DNA of 64,000 nt from Bowmanella sp. JS7-9. Lineage in GTDB: Bacteria; Pseudomonadota; Gammaproteobacteria; Enterobacterales; Alteromonadaceae. Under the pieces are notes generated by a model that saw only the letters and a list, made by a program, of their open reading frames with translations, had not been told where the DNA came from and did no database searches. The stretch covers positions 1 through 64,000 of the forward strand of contig NZ_JXSY01000029.1 of NCBI RefSeq assembly GCF_004329715.1, read 5' to 3'. Both the position numbers and the translations under genes were made by a program. Positions 10,884 through 19,455 of this stretch are shown here, piece by piece. Each line of letters begins with the position of its first letter. The first letter of the stretch is position 1.

Positions 10884-11496
10884 TAATTTGTTGTTGGTTT
10901 AACGCCAGCCATTGCAACGCGATGACGGTTGAGGCGTTATCAATCCGGCCACTTTCCAGCCATTCAAAGGCGGTATCAAGCGGCACGCGATGTACCAGTA
11001 TATCTTCATTTTCTTCATCCAGCCCGTGAACCCCGCCTGCATGACTGAGATCGGCTTCACCGATATAAATATGTAAGCGCTCGGTTGTGCCCCCTGGGCT
11101 GGATAAATAACTCAGCGCCTTATGTAAACGACCGATGCTAAGCCCCGCTTCTTCCATGGCTTCGCGTCGACACACGTCTTCTGCCTGTTCACCCGGTTCG
11201 ATCATGCCAGCGATACATTCCAGCAGCCAGGGGCCATGCTGACTACTGGTACCACCGATACGTAATTGCTCAATTAACACCACCTCGCGGCGCTTGACGT
11301 CCAGTGCCAGTACTGCGACCGCATCACTGCGCTGATAGATTTCGCGTTTGACCTCACCACTCCAGCCACCGTCGTGCAGACGATGACGAAAGGTCAGTTT
11401 ATCCAGCCTGAAAAAGCCCTGATACACCCGTTCAGTACTTAACAGTTCGATATCCTGCTGATTAAATTGTTGAACCGGGTAAACCTTTTTTGTCAC
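10864..11496 (-). CDS. nudF: ADP-ribose pyrophosphatase NudF
   Basis: Nudix hydrolase that cleaves ADP-ribose to AMP and ribose 5-phosphate. The 210 residues (E. coli 209) hold a complete Nudix box, GMIEPGEQAEDVCRREAMEEAGL (about residues 96-118) with the RE-x2-EE metal ligands. The preceding SSQHGPWLLECIA and the following YLSSPGGTTERLHIYIG are typical of the ADP-ribose subgroup. It is first in the nudF-yqiB-cpdA operon and divergent from tolC. Confidence 0.95.
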   Translation of the reverse strand: MTKKVYPVQQFNQQDIELLSTERVYQGFFRLDKLTFRHRLHDGGWSGEVKREIYQRSDAVAVLALDVKRREVVLIEQLRIGGTSSQHGPWLLECIAGMIEPGEQAEDVCRREAMEEAGLSIGRLHKALSYLSSPGGTTERLHIYIGEADLSHAGGVHGLDEENEDILVHRVPLDTAFEWLESGRIDNASTVIALQWLALNQQQIIANWCD

Positions 11497-11767
11497 GTTC
11501 GCGTCCTACATAGGGATGAAATGCCTGTTAGCGGCATAGCTAAGTGGCGAATTATACGCAGCCATCAAGAAAAAGGTTGTTTTTATATTGTTTTGCCGCA
11601 CATTAGGGCTAATCACATTCTGTTACACTTGGAAAACCGCTGTTACGTCTTATTAGTGTTTATTAGCGCTTGATTTTCATAGTATTTATCATGTGAAAAT
11701 AGCGTGATATCACTGGCAAGCAGTGCACTAGCAATCGCTGCAAGAACAACTAGAAATAGGATCAAAC

Positions 11768-13054
11768 ATGAAAAAATCGATTATCTCATTGCTGATTGGC
11801 TTTAGCGTGGCCTCTCAGGCATTGGCAGATGATTTGTATCAGGTCTATCAGCAGGCTCTGCAAAATGACCCGGCAACTCTAAAAGCAAAAGCCAGCAAAG
11901 ATGCAGCTTACGCAGCTATTGGCACCAGCCGCGCAGCATTGCTGCCGCAACTGGATTTAACTCTGAACGCGACAAAATACGCCATGGACGCCAGCGGCAG
12001 TGACAACTATGCCCGTCTGGGGTTAAGCCAATCGATTTATAATGCCAGCTACTGGGACCGACTGGATCGTGCCGAATTGGTCGCCACTCAAGCCGACAGC
12101 AGCTACGGACTGGCGATGCAAGATTTGATCGTGCGTACGGTCAGCACCTACTTCAGTGTGTTACAGGCGAAAGACGACCTGGAATTTGCCCAGGCAGAGA
12201 AGCGCGCCATCGAACGTCAGCTGGAGCAAACCCAGCAGCGTTTCGCGGTCGGTTTAACCGCCAAGACTGACGTGCATGAAGCGCAAGCCCTGTACGATAA
12301 TGCCGTTGCATCTGAAATCAGCGCGCAAAATGCGGTGGAAATTCGTTTAGAAGCTTTGCGTGAAATTACCGGTAACTATCATCCGGCGGTTGAAGTTCTG
12401 GATACTAACCGCTTCAGTGCAGGCGCATTAACACCAGGCATGGTGGATGAATGGTTGAAAATGGCTGATGAGAAAAATCTGCAATTATTGACCTCAAAAA
12501 TCGCCGTTGATATTGCCAAGCAGGATATTGAACTGGCCCGTGATGGTCACTTACCAACGGTTGGCTTAAGTGCCGGTGTGACTAACTCGAAAGCCAGCAT
12601 CCCAGGTGAAGACCGTTCCAATACCGCGTCTATCGGCCTGACGGTTAGCATTCCGCTGTACTCAGGTGGTGGCACCAGCGCCCAGGTAGAAACGGCACAA
12701 AATAACTTTGTTGTCAGCAGTGAAGAGCGTGAACGTATTCATCGTTCTGTTATCCGCAACGTACGTAGTAACTTTTACGATGTAACCGCTGCAGTATCTC
12801 GTATCAAGGCCCTGCAACAGGCGGTGGTGTCAGCCGAGAGCGCACTGAACGCAACAGAAGCCGGTTTTGACGTAGGTACCCGTACCATCGTTGATGTACT
12901 GAACAGCACCCGTAACCTGTACGATGCAAAACGTAATCTGGCGCGTGCCCGTTACGGTTACATTACCAGCGTGCTGAGCCTGAAACTGGCTGCTGGCACG
13001 TTGAGTGAAAGCGATGTGATGGACATTAACCAAGGCCTGACCAAAGCGGGTTAA
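11768..13054 (+). CDS. tolC: Outer-membrane channel protein TolC
   Basis: Trimeric outer-membrane and periplasmic tunnel used by tripartite drug pumps and type I secretion. The 428-residue precursor starts with a signal peptide (MKKSIISLLIGFSVASQALA), then DDLYQVYQQALQNDP, and two repeated halves with coiled-coil helices, e.g. LEQTQQRFAVGLTAKTDVHE and the second-half equivalent GFDVGTRTIVDVLNSTRNL. It is slightly shorter than E. coli TolC (493), as in other Alteromonadales that lack the extended C-terminus. It is divergent from nudF, the conserved arrangement. The 271-bp gap to nudF contains the promoters of both; an AGGA ribosome site precedes the ATG. Confidence 0.95.
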   Translation: MKKSIISLLIGFSVASQALADDLYQVYQQALQNDPATLKAKASKDAAYAAIGTSRAALLPQLDLTLNATKYAMDASGSDNYARLGLSQSIYNASYWDRLDRAELVATQADSSYGLAMQDLIVRTVSTYFSVLQAKDDLEFAQAEKRAIERQLEQTQQRFAVGLTAKTDVHEAQALYDNAVASEISAQNAVEIRLEALREITGNYHPAVEVLDTNRFSAGALTPGMVDEWLKMADEKNLQLLTSKIAVDIAKQDIELARDGHLPTVGLSAGVTNSKASIPGEDRSNTASIGLTVSIPLYSGGGTSAQVETAQNNFVVSSEERERIHRSVIRNVRSNFYDVTAAVSRIKALQQAVVSAESALNATEAGFDVGTRTIVDVLNSTRNLYDAKRNLARARYGYITSVLSLKLAAGTLSESDVMDINQGLTKAG

Positions 13055-13068
13055 GCCTCTTTCGCTAC

Positions 13069-13098
13069 AAAAAAGCCGCTCAATTGAGCGGCTTTTTT
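13069..13098. terminator. Intrinsic terminator after tolC
   Basis: AAAAAGCCGCTC, AATT loop, GAGCGGCTTTTTT. A and T runs on both sides make it usable by tolC and by the converging small gene at 13117. Confidence 0.92.
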
Positions 13099-13116
13099 AT
13101 ATGTATTGCAGCACGA

Positions 13117-13446
13117 TTACAGCATGCTTTCCTGGTGTACAGTGATAAAGGCGTCTGTCCCTACCTTGCTGTAGTCAATTTTATATTCTTTACCGTTGAT
13201 GGTCTGAATAAACAGCAGAATCTTTTCTTCACCAAAAATATCTGAGCTGGATAAATCGACCAGTTCACTGTCCATCATGCGTGCATCGCGCTTGTTGGCA
13301 GGTACTTCGCCAGTAAATTCCTTAATCCCACGGTGGTTAACCATCAACACAGGTTCAACATCACCATTAATAATGATCAGATCGTATTTTTTTTGTTTGT
13401 GGATAATGGTGTTTCTGCCACTGAGCAGAAATGGTTTGTCCGACAT
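13117..13446 (-). CDS. Hypothetical cytoplasmic protein
   Basis: 109 residues from the preferred ATG at 13446 (MSDKPFLLSGR); an upstream in-frame ATG at 13458 would add MERT. No signal peptide or membrane segment. The sequence is rich in beta-forming stretches (YDLIIINGDVEPVLMVNH, EKILLFIQTINGKEYKIDY) with no motif I recognise. It sits alone between the tolC terminator and the divergent metallo-hydrolase gene. A tight gene boundary and ordinary codon usage support it being real. Confidence 0.75.
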   Translation of the reverse strand: MSDKPFLLSGRNTIIHKQKKYDLIIINGDVEPVLMVNHRGIKEFTGEVPANKRDARMMDSELVDLSSSDIFGEEKILLFIQTINGKEYKIDYSKVGTDAFITVHQESML

Positions 13447-13591
13447 GGTGCGCTCCAAGCAACTGGAAAATTATAGTTGTAGTTTTTCAACAAGATACCA
13501 GAGTTTTTATAATTAGCCAATTTCGCCAAGCGCACTGTTTATCAGGGATTGAGGTGATACACTGGACAAAAATCAAAACAAACTGCGCAAT

Positions 13592-14236
13592 ATGAAGATT
13601 CAAGTCATTCCTGTTACCCCATTTGCCCAAAACTGCTCATTTATTTGGGATGAAAAAAGTGCCACTGGTGCATTGGTGGATCCCGGTGGCGATCTGGATA
13701 AGATCCGCGCCGCGGTTGATGCAAAAGGCGTCAACATCACGCAAATTATTCTCACCCACGGCCATCTGGATCACGTCGGTGCAACAGTCGCTGCGGCAGA
13801 ATTTTATCAATGCCCGATTATCGGCCCACACAAAGATGATGAATTCTGGCTACAGATGCTGCCGCAACAGAGCCAGATGTTTGGCTTTCCGCCCGCTCAC
13901 GCCTTTACGCCGCAGCACTATTTAGAGGAGGGTGACAACATTCAATTGGGCGAGATTACGCTGCAAGTTATTCATTGCCCCGGCCACACGCCTGGCCATG
14001 TCGTGCTGTTTGACCCGGCCAGCAAACAATTGATTGTCGGTGATGTTTTATTTGCCGGCTCCATAGGTCGTACTGATTTTCCGCGCGGCAACAGCGAACA
14101 ACTGATCAGTTCAATTCGCAACAAGCTATTTACCCTTGGCGATGACGTCGTGGTGTATCCCGGCCACGGCCCAACCACCACCATAGGTGCAGAAAAACAC
14201 AGTAATCCGTTCGTCGCCGATCACCGCTTTGGCTGA
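13592..14236 (+). CDS. ycbL: YcbL-like metallo-beta-lactamase-fold hydrolase
   Basis: Small glyoxalase II-like hydrolase, 214 residues (E. coli YcbL 215). It carries the metal-binding set THGHLDH (about residues 54-60), HCPGHTPGHVV (His near 130), VGDVLFAGSIGRTDFPRG (bridging Asp) and PGHGPTTTIGAEK (last His). Like YcbL it lacks the C-terminal helical substrate domain of GloB, so the real substrate may be a small thioester or another compound. Cytoplasmic, no signal peptide. The DUF945 gene follows after 73 bp on the same strand. Confidence 0.92.
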   Translation: MKIQVIPVTPFAQNCSFIWDEKSATGALVDPGGDLDKIRAAVDAKGVNITQIILTHGHLDHVGATVAAAEFYQCPIIGPHKDDEFWLQMLPQQSQMFGFPPAHAFTPQHYLEEGDNIQLGEITLQVIHCPGHTPGHVVLFDPASKQLIVGDVLFAGSIGRTDFPRGNSEQLISSIRNKLFTLGDDVVVYPGHGPTTTIGAEKHSNPFVADHRFG

Positions 14237-14309
14237 ACAATAAGCGGTGACTTTCAGCCGCTGGCCTGCAACAATGTCGGCGCTTTTAACCCGTAGTAAC
14301 AGGATTTTT

Positions 14310-15701
14310 ATGAAAAAAGGACTTATCGCTGGCGCCGCACTTACGGCCGCAGCGTTATTGATCACCCCGCGTTTCGTTGGTCAATCCATCGAGCAAGACA
14401 TCAACCAGCTGATTGACAATATCAACAAAGCCCCGGGTTACCAGGCCGAATCATTGCGTCATAACCGCCTGTGGTTTAGCTCACAAGGTGCCATACGTAT
14501 CACCCTCGGCGGTCAGATGTTTGCAAATATGCCAGGCCATGAGCCGGTGAGTTTCGATGTTGAATATGCCGCAGAACACGGACCGCTGCTATTCAATGCA
14601 CAAGGTCCGCTGGCCTGGGCATCATTCTGGGCCAGTGTGGATGGCGACCAACTGCCAGAGGAAGTGCAACTTGCCGAAGGCGAACCCTTTTATCTCACTG
14701 AGGGTAATATCTCGCTGGGTGGCACCATCAATATGCATGACGTAATCCCGCGTTTCAGCGTCGAAGCAGAAGACGTGGTTATCGAATTCGGTGGTTTCGA
14801 AGGCCGCGGCGCATTGGGTAAAACCCTCAACTACCAGGGTGGCACTGGCTTAATCAGTGTCAGTAGCGAACAAGGAATCTTTTCGCTGGATAAAATCACC
14901 GTCAACCTGGATGTGGAAAATAACTGGCAAAACGGGCTCACGCTGAGCTTTGCAGAGGGCTCGCAACAAGTGGCCCTGCATAACATTCGGTTTAGCAGCG
15001 AAGTTCACGGCCAACAGGTCAGCATCGAGTCACTGACCCTGAATACGCTAAGCGAAAAAGTCAGCGACGAGCTTAATCGGGTCGCGTTTACCTATGCGCT
15101 GAATAATGTGCAGGCCAATGAATTCAGCATGAACAAGGCCATCTTTACTATGAGCCTGGGTAACCTGCATAACGATGTGTTAGACGGTTACGCGCGCCTG
15201 CTTGAAGACATACAGAATATGGCTGATCCGGATGATTTGCCCAAACCGGCGCAGGATTATCTGAATGACATCCTTGGCGCTTTGGTGAAACATCAACCCA
15301 GCCTAAACATCGACGAACTGTCGTTTGTGTTACCAGCAGGTGAGTTTAACGGTCACCTGAATGCCGAGCTTGTTGGAGTCGATGTGCTGCCTGATCCTTT
15401 GAATGATCAGGCGTTTTGGCTGCAGCACGTCAGTGCCAATGGCAAGGTCAGCGCGGATATTGCGCTGGTAAACTATTTAGGTGGCGTGGCGATGCGACAG
15501 CAACTGGCGGATAACCCACAGTTTGCCGACATGAATGAGGATCAGCAGCAAGCAGTGATTCAACAGCAAGTTGATGGTGGCATTCAGATGCTGGTAGCTC
15601 AGGGAATGCTGGAGCAAACAGACGAGAAGCTGATCAGTAACCTGACAATTAAGGACAGCATCCTGACGATCAATCAACAGCAGATTCCGCTTGGTCTGTA
15701 G
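14310..15701 (+). CDS. DUF945 (YdgA-like) envelope protein
   Basis: 463 residues from the ATG at 14310 (MKKGLIAGAALTAAALLITP), which follows AGGATTTTT and gives a proper N-terminal membrane anchor or signal; an upstream ATG at 14247 would put 21 unlikely residues in front. The body fits DUF945: GQSIEQDINQLIDNINKAPGYQ at the start, repeated amphipathic beta-rich segments in the middle, and a C-terminal NLTIKDSILTINQQQIPL ending. Family members are periplasmic, inner-membrane-anchored proteins of unclear function, possibly related to AsmA-type barrier proteins. Confidence 0.87.
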   Translation: MKKGLIAGAALTAAALLITPRFVGQSIEQDINQLIDNINKAPGYQAESLRHNRLWFSSQGAIRITLGGQMFANMPGHEPVSFDVEYAAEHGPLLFNAQGPLAWASFWASVDGDQLPEEVQLAEGEPFYLTEGNISLGGTINMHDVIPRFSVEAEDVVIEFGGFEGRGALGKTLNYQGGTGLISVSSEQGIFSLDKITVNLDVENNWQNGLTLSFAEGSQQVALHNIRFSSEVHGQQVSIESLTLNTLSEKVSDELNRVAFTYALNNVQANEFSMNKAIFTMSLGNLHNDVLDGYARLLEDIQNMADPDDLPKPAQDYLNDILGALVKHQPSLNIDELSFVLPAGEFNGHLNAELVGVDVLPDPLNDQAFWLQHVSANGKVSADIALVNYLGGVAMRQQLADNPQFADMNEDQQQAVIQQQVDGGIQMLVAQGMLEQTDEKLISNLTIKDSILTINQQQIPLGL

Positions 15702-15724
15702 CGAGTATTGTTAGTACATTAGAG

Positions 15725-15752
15725 AAAAGCCAGTCACCAGTCTGGCTTTTTT
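15725..15752. terminator. Bidirectional intrinsic terminator
   Basis: AAAAGCCAG, 8-nt loop, CTGGCTTTTTT. It separates the DUF945 gene from the converging VOC gene; its last bases touch the VOC stop codon. Confidence 0.85.
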
Positions 15753-16137
15753 ATTTGGGCTGCAGCAAATCCCAGCGATTGCCAAAAATATCTTCAAACA
15801 CCACCACGGTGGCATAAGGCTCTTCCCGTGGCGTTTCCAAAAAGCTTACACCGCGCTGTTGATAGCGCTGATAATCTGCCCAGAAATCATCAGTTTGCAG
15901 AAATAACCAGACACGGCCACCGCCCTGCCCGCCAATTGTTTGGCGTTGCCTGTCGTTACTAGCTTTAGCCAGCACAAAAGCACAGCCCGCGCCGCCGGGT
16001 GCGACTTTCACCCAACGCTTGCCCGCGCCCATGGCGATGTCTTCCAGCAGAGTAAAACCTAATACGCTGGTGTAGTACTCAATTGCGCGATCATAATCGT
16101 CCACGAGCAAACTGATGGCGGCGAGGGATTGGGTCAT
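15751..16137 (-). CDS. VOC-family (glyoxalase/bleomycin-resistance-like) protein
   Basis: 128-residue single vicinal-oxygen-chelate unit pair: LLVDDYDRAIEYYTSVLGFTLLED at the N-terminus and the matching GVSFLETPREEPYATVVVFEDIFGNRWDLLQ at the C-terminus. The ending EDIFGNRWDL is the usual second metal-side strand, but the first metal His is not obvious (SLLVDDYD in its place), so catalytic use is unsure. Typical annotation is a glyoxalase-like protein of unknown substrate. It ends at a shared terminator and follows the M20 gene, transcribed the same way 26 bp downstream of it. Confidence 0.85.
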   Translation of the reverse strand: MTQSLAAISLLVDDYDRAIEYYTSVLGFTLLEDIAMGAGKRWVKVAPGGAGCAFVLAKASNDRQRQTIGGQGGGRVWLFLQTDDFWADYQRYQQRGVSFLETPREEPYATVVVFEDIFGNRWDLLQPK

Positions 16138-16163
16138 AGTGGATTCTCAATTAATTCAGAGGG

Positions 16164-17615
16164 TTACATCGCACTTAGGTGCATCAGGCGATAATAAAAA
16201 TTAATCATGCCAACGTAGTCACTGATGCGAATGCGTTCATTCACATTGTGCATCGTGCCTAGCTCTTCATTATTCAGTGGCACAAACATAAAGCGATACT
16301 GACTATCACTCACGTCATAGTAATTGGCCAGATCCGTACCGGCGTACATCAGATACGGCGCCACCACTAACGGCTCCTGCTGCTGCCAGCTTTGCTGAAT
16401 GGCCTGGCGGATAAGGCCATAAGCTTCATTGTCCGCACTCCCCATCGGCGATGGCGGATTGTAATCGAGTATCTCGATCGAGACATCCTCGCCGGCCACC
16501 TGTTTAACGTGCGCGATGACCGACTCATCGGTATCGCCCGGTAACAAGCGGAAATTAAAAATCGCCGATGCCTGACGGGGGATCACATTTTCTTTGAACC
16601 CGGCATCCAAAATGGTGGGCACCATCGTAGTGCGGGTCATGGCATTGGCCGATTTCAAACCACTGATAACCGGCTTTAAAATATTGCCAAACAGCCACAA
16701 ATTGGAAAACAACACCCGCTCTGGAAAACCCATAGACTCCGATGCCGTCGAAAAGGTCATATCCAGATAATCCAGCCGCTGCACAAATGGTTCATCGTGC
16801 AACGCCTGTAGCACCTCAGTGAGGCGGCTGATGGCAGTGTCACTAGCAGGCGAAGAGGAATGGCCGCCATCTGCCTGAGTGGTCAAGCGCAGATTCAAAT
16901 AGCCTTTTTCCGCAATGCCCAGCATCGCCACCGGTTGGATCAAACCAGGCAGCATACCGGGTTTGGCAATAATGCCGCCCTCGTCGAGAATAAAACGCGG
17001 ACGGATTTGTTGCGTTTGCATCAATTCGGCAATCGCCGCGGCACCGTTGGCGCCACCTACTTCCTCATCATGCCCGAAGCCAAAATACAAGGTACGCTTT
17101 GGCTGTAAGCCCTGCGCCAGCATGAGTTCTGCCGCTTCCAGAATCGCCATCAGGGAGGATTTGTCATCCAGCGTGCCGCGCCCCCAAATCATCTCGCCAT
17201 CGTTATGGCCAGCAAATGGCGGATGTTGCCAGTTGGCCAAATCTCCCACTGGCACCACATCCTGGTGCGCAATCAACATATCTGGTTGTAACGTCAAATC
17301 ACTGCCTGGCCAGCGCAGCAACAAGCTGTGTTGGTTCACTACCTGCACATCCAGCGTGCTAAATACGCGAGGAAAACTGCTGCGTAAAAATGCCTGAAAA
17401 TCAGCAAATGGCTGATACGCCTGGTCTGCTTTACCCGTCGACACAGTAGGTATGCGAATGGCTTGCTGTAAACGCTCACTCACCGCGGCTACCTCAATTT
17501 GCTCGGCAGGCACAGCACTGGCGATTTCCTGGCCGGGCAATCCATACGCGCGATAAAAGCTCACCCCGATAGTGGTGGCTACGGTCATTCCTAGTGACAA
17601 CCAGATCAGTCGCAT
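16164..17615 (-). CDS. M20-family metallopeptidase / carboxypeptidase
   Basis: Di-zinc amidohydrolase-type peptidase, 483 residues with one N-terminal membrane-spanning or signal segment (MRLIWLSLGMTVATTIGVSF). The metal ligands are visible: LIAHQDVVPV (His), WGRGTLDDKSS (bridging Asp), GFGHDEEVGG (catalytic Glu and ligand Glu) and LMYAGTDLANY near the C-terminus. A dimerisation insert starts around GGHSSSPASDTAIS. Length and motifs resemble the PM20D1/carboxypeptidase S group. Its start codon overlaps the stop of the MbnH-like gene by one base, so it is the third gene of an MbnP-MbnH-M20 operon. Whether it acts in that system is unknown. Confidence 0.92.
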   Translation of the reverse strand: MRLIWLSLGMTVATTIGVSFYRAYGLPGQEIASAVPAEQIEVAAVSERLQQAIRIPTVSTGKADQAYQPFADFQAFLRSSFPRVFSTLDVQVVNQHSLLLRWPGSDLTLQPDMLIAHQDVVPVGDLANWQHPPFAGHNDGEMIWGRGTLDDKSSLMAILEAAELMLAQGLQPKRTLYFGFGHDEEVGGANGAAAIAELMQTQQIRPRFILDEGGIIAKPGMLPGLIQPVAMLGIAEKGYLNLRLTTQADGGHSSSPASDTAISRLTEVLQALHDEPFVQRLDYLDMTFSTASESMGFPERVLFSNLWLFGNILKPVISGLKSANAMTRTTMVPTILDAGFKENVIPRQASAIFNFRLLPGDTDESVIAHVKQVAGEDVSIEILDYNPPSPMGSADNEAYGLIRQAIQQSWQQQEPLVVAPYLMYAGTDLANYYDVSDSQYRFMFVPLNNEELGTMHNVNERIRISDYVGMINFYYRLMHLSAM

Positions 17616-18703
17616 TAATGTTCTCCTGGGGCGGCGAAAGCCGGATTAGTTAAAAAGCTGTGGTCCGTCAACCCTTGTAAAAAGGCGAGCAAATCCTGCT
17701 TTTCCTGCTCTTTGAGATTCAACGGGCGAATAAACGGGCTGCGATAAATATTATGTCCGCCATGGCTGTTGCCACCGCGGTCATAAAAATCAATCACCTC
17801 TTCCAGCGTGGCAATGCTGCCATCATGCATGTACGGCGCAGTCACGGCCACATTGCGCAGACTGGGTGCACGAAACCGCCCCATATCTTTCATCTGCCCA
17901 GATATCTCAATCAAGCCAGGGTCGTCATCAGGATACGCACCTTTGCCATCCACATCATACAAACCGGTATTGTGGAAGCGGCGCACATTGACCTGCATAT
18001 TGGCGTGTACACTGCTTTGCGAAAAATTAAAGCCGCCATGACAATGAAAACACTCCAGTCGCTCGGAATAAAACAGGTTCATGCCACGAATTTGCGATTC
18101 TGACAGCGCACTATCTATCTGGCCGTAGGCATATTGATCGAACGGGCTGTCAAATGAAACGAGGGTACGTACAAAACTCGCTAATGCCTGGTTTACCCGG
18201 TCAAAATCGGCCGAACTGTCACCAAACGCCGCGTCGAAGAGCGCGGGATATGGCCCATGCTGCAAGCGCTCAAGCACCCGCTGTGGGGCAGCACTAATAT
18301 TCAGTTCCCGCGGTGATTCGCCAAACATGGGGATTAAAATCTGCGCTTCCAGCGACCCAAGCCCATCGTGCGCCCAGGTAAAATCGGTGTTATAGGCCAC
18401 ATTAACCAGTGCCAGCGGATTACGCCGGTGTGGTTCGCCCGTACTCCCAACTGAGCGCACCGCAGGTTGGCTAAAGCCATAGGCTTGTTGGTGACAACTG
18501 CCGCAACTTTGCAGACCATTAGCCGATAGCCCCGGGTCATAAAACAATTGCCGCCCCAGCGCGACTTTGGCTGGGGTTAATGGGTTATCCGCAGGAATCG
18601 GTGGCGGTGGCATATTGTACGGCAGTTGCCAGCTGTATTCGGGCGCAGGCCGCTCACAGCCCCATAGCAAACACACCCAAATCAATACTAACCAGCGCTT
18701 CAA
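17615..18703 (-). CDS. MbnH-family di-heme enzyme lipoprotein
   Basis: Di-heme c-type enzyme of the MauG / cytochrome c peroxidase superfamily, 362 residues. It has a lipobox (LLWGC, Cys16), so it should be membrane-anchored in the periplasm. Heme sites are CGSCH (67-71) and CFHCH (218-222). The distal region HDGSIATLEEVIDFYDRGG is characteristic of the superfamily. MbnH enzymes oxidise a tryptophan of their partner MbnP to kynurenine; the partner gene lies directly upstream and overlaps by 4 bp, which supports the assignment strongly. No methanobactin genes are visible nearby, so this belongs to the wider 'metallo-mystery pair' group linked to metal, probably copper, handling. Confidence 0.9.
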   Translation of the reverse strand: MKRWLVLIWVCLLWGCERPAPEYSWQLPYNMPPPPIPADNPLTPAKVALGRQLFYDPGLSANGLQSCGSCHQQAYGFSQPAVRSVGSTGEPHRRNPLALVNVAYNTDFTWAHDGLGSLEAQILIPMFGESPRELNISAAPQRVLERLQHGPYPALFDAAFGDSSADFDRVNQALASFVRTLVSFDSPFDQYAYGQIDSALSESQIRGMNLFYSERLECFHCHGGFNFSQSSVHANMQVNVRRFHNTGLYDVDGKGAYPDDDPGLIEISGQMKDMGRFRAPSLRNVAVTAPYMHDGSIATLEEVIDFYDRGGNSHGGHNIYRSPFIRPLNLKEQEKQDLLAFLQGLTDHSFLTNPAFAAPGEH

Positions 18704-19455
18704 GGTACAACCTCAAACGCCTGTGGCAAGTGTTGCAGCAAACTGGCACAGGCTTGTTCTTCACCGAAATGGAAGGTGCAGCTTTGCTTCTGGTCGGGAT
18801 CATCACCGAGTAGCTTCGCCAGATCCAATACGATGTGTTTACCAGCTTGCCATGGCAGGGAAACCGCTACCGTATTGGGCTCTTCACAGGCGGTTTGCGG
18901 CGCTCTGACTTTACTGGCCGCCGCACACCCGGTGCTACCTAAATGAAAGCTAAAGTGCTGATCTGCCCTGGCCATTTCCAGTCGCACAAATTTGTGCCCG
19001 CCCTGCCATGACCAGAACATATCCGGACGATTGAGCGGGGCAGGCTGTTGCAGAGGATTCTGGTGGTTCAATTCAAAAGGCACACCAATGACAAACGACA
19101 GCTGATCGCTTCCTTCTGGTATCGCTGGTGCGATAGTCAGCGGGGCACGCAACGCCTCTGCTTGACAGGAAAATTCTGCCAAGGTTACCTCAGCCGACAC
19201 ATTGCTCTCATTATCGGCTTGTTGATTAACGTGTAGTGAGTGCTCACCAGAGTCATCGCTGGCAGTTAACTGATACAAATAAAAACGCAGTTCCTGCACT
19301 TGCCAACCGTTGTCCAATTGCCCACCGCAACCAATTGGTTTACCTTGCCATCTCAGTTCGATGGACAAAGATTGACCAGAGGGCGCCGGCCCACAGGCGC
19401 TCAAAGTAAGTAGCAGGATAAACAGGCCAAGCCAATGACGAAACAAACCGGACAC
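18700..19455 (-). CDS. MbnP-family lipoprotein, partner of the di-heme enzyme
   Basis: 251-residue lipoprotein (lipobox LSAC, Cys21). It shows the MbnP signature: a beta-rich body, MFWSWQGGHKFVRLEMA around residues 145-161 with conserved tryptophans, then FHLGSTGC and the four-Cys region ending in ACEEPNTVAVSL. In characterised pairs one Trp of MbnP is converted by MbnH and the product helps bind copper. It overlaps the MbnH gene by 4 bp. Its start also overlaps the first 21 bases of the divergent 911-residue gene, and no later start keeps the signal peptide, so the 5' overlap looks real. Confidence 0.88.
   Translation of the reverse strand: MSGLFRHWLGLFILLLTLSACGPAPSGQSLSIELRWQGKPIGCGGQLDNGWQVQELRFYLYQLTASDDSGEHSLHVNQQADNESNVSAEVTLAEFSCQAEALRAPLTIAPAIPEGSDQLSFVIGVPFELNHQNPLQQPAPLNRPDMFWSWQGGHKFVRLEMARADQHFSFHLGSTGCAAASKVRAPQTACEEPNTVAVSLPWQAGKHIVLDLAKLLGDDPDQKQSCTFHFGEEQACASLLQHLPQAFEVVP

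Noticed and set aside
11704-11713. Short palindrome GTGATATCAC upstream of tolC
   Set aside because: Ten bases without a second copy; could be chance, no regulator suggested.
12830-13033. Antisense frames over tolC, parE, cydA, pullulanase and other large genes
   Set aside because: They are shadows of strong coding regions with no ribosome sites and no recognisable protein features.
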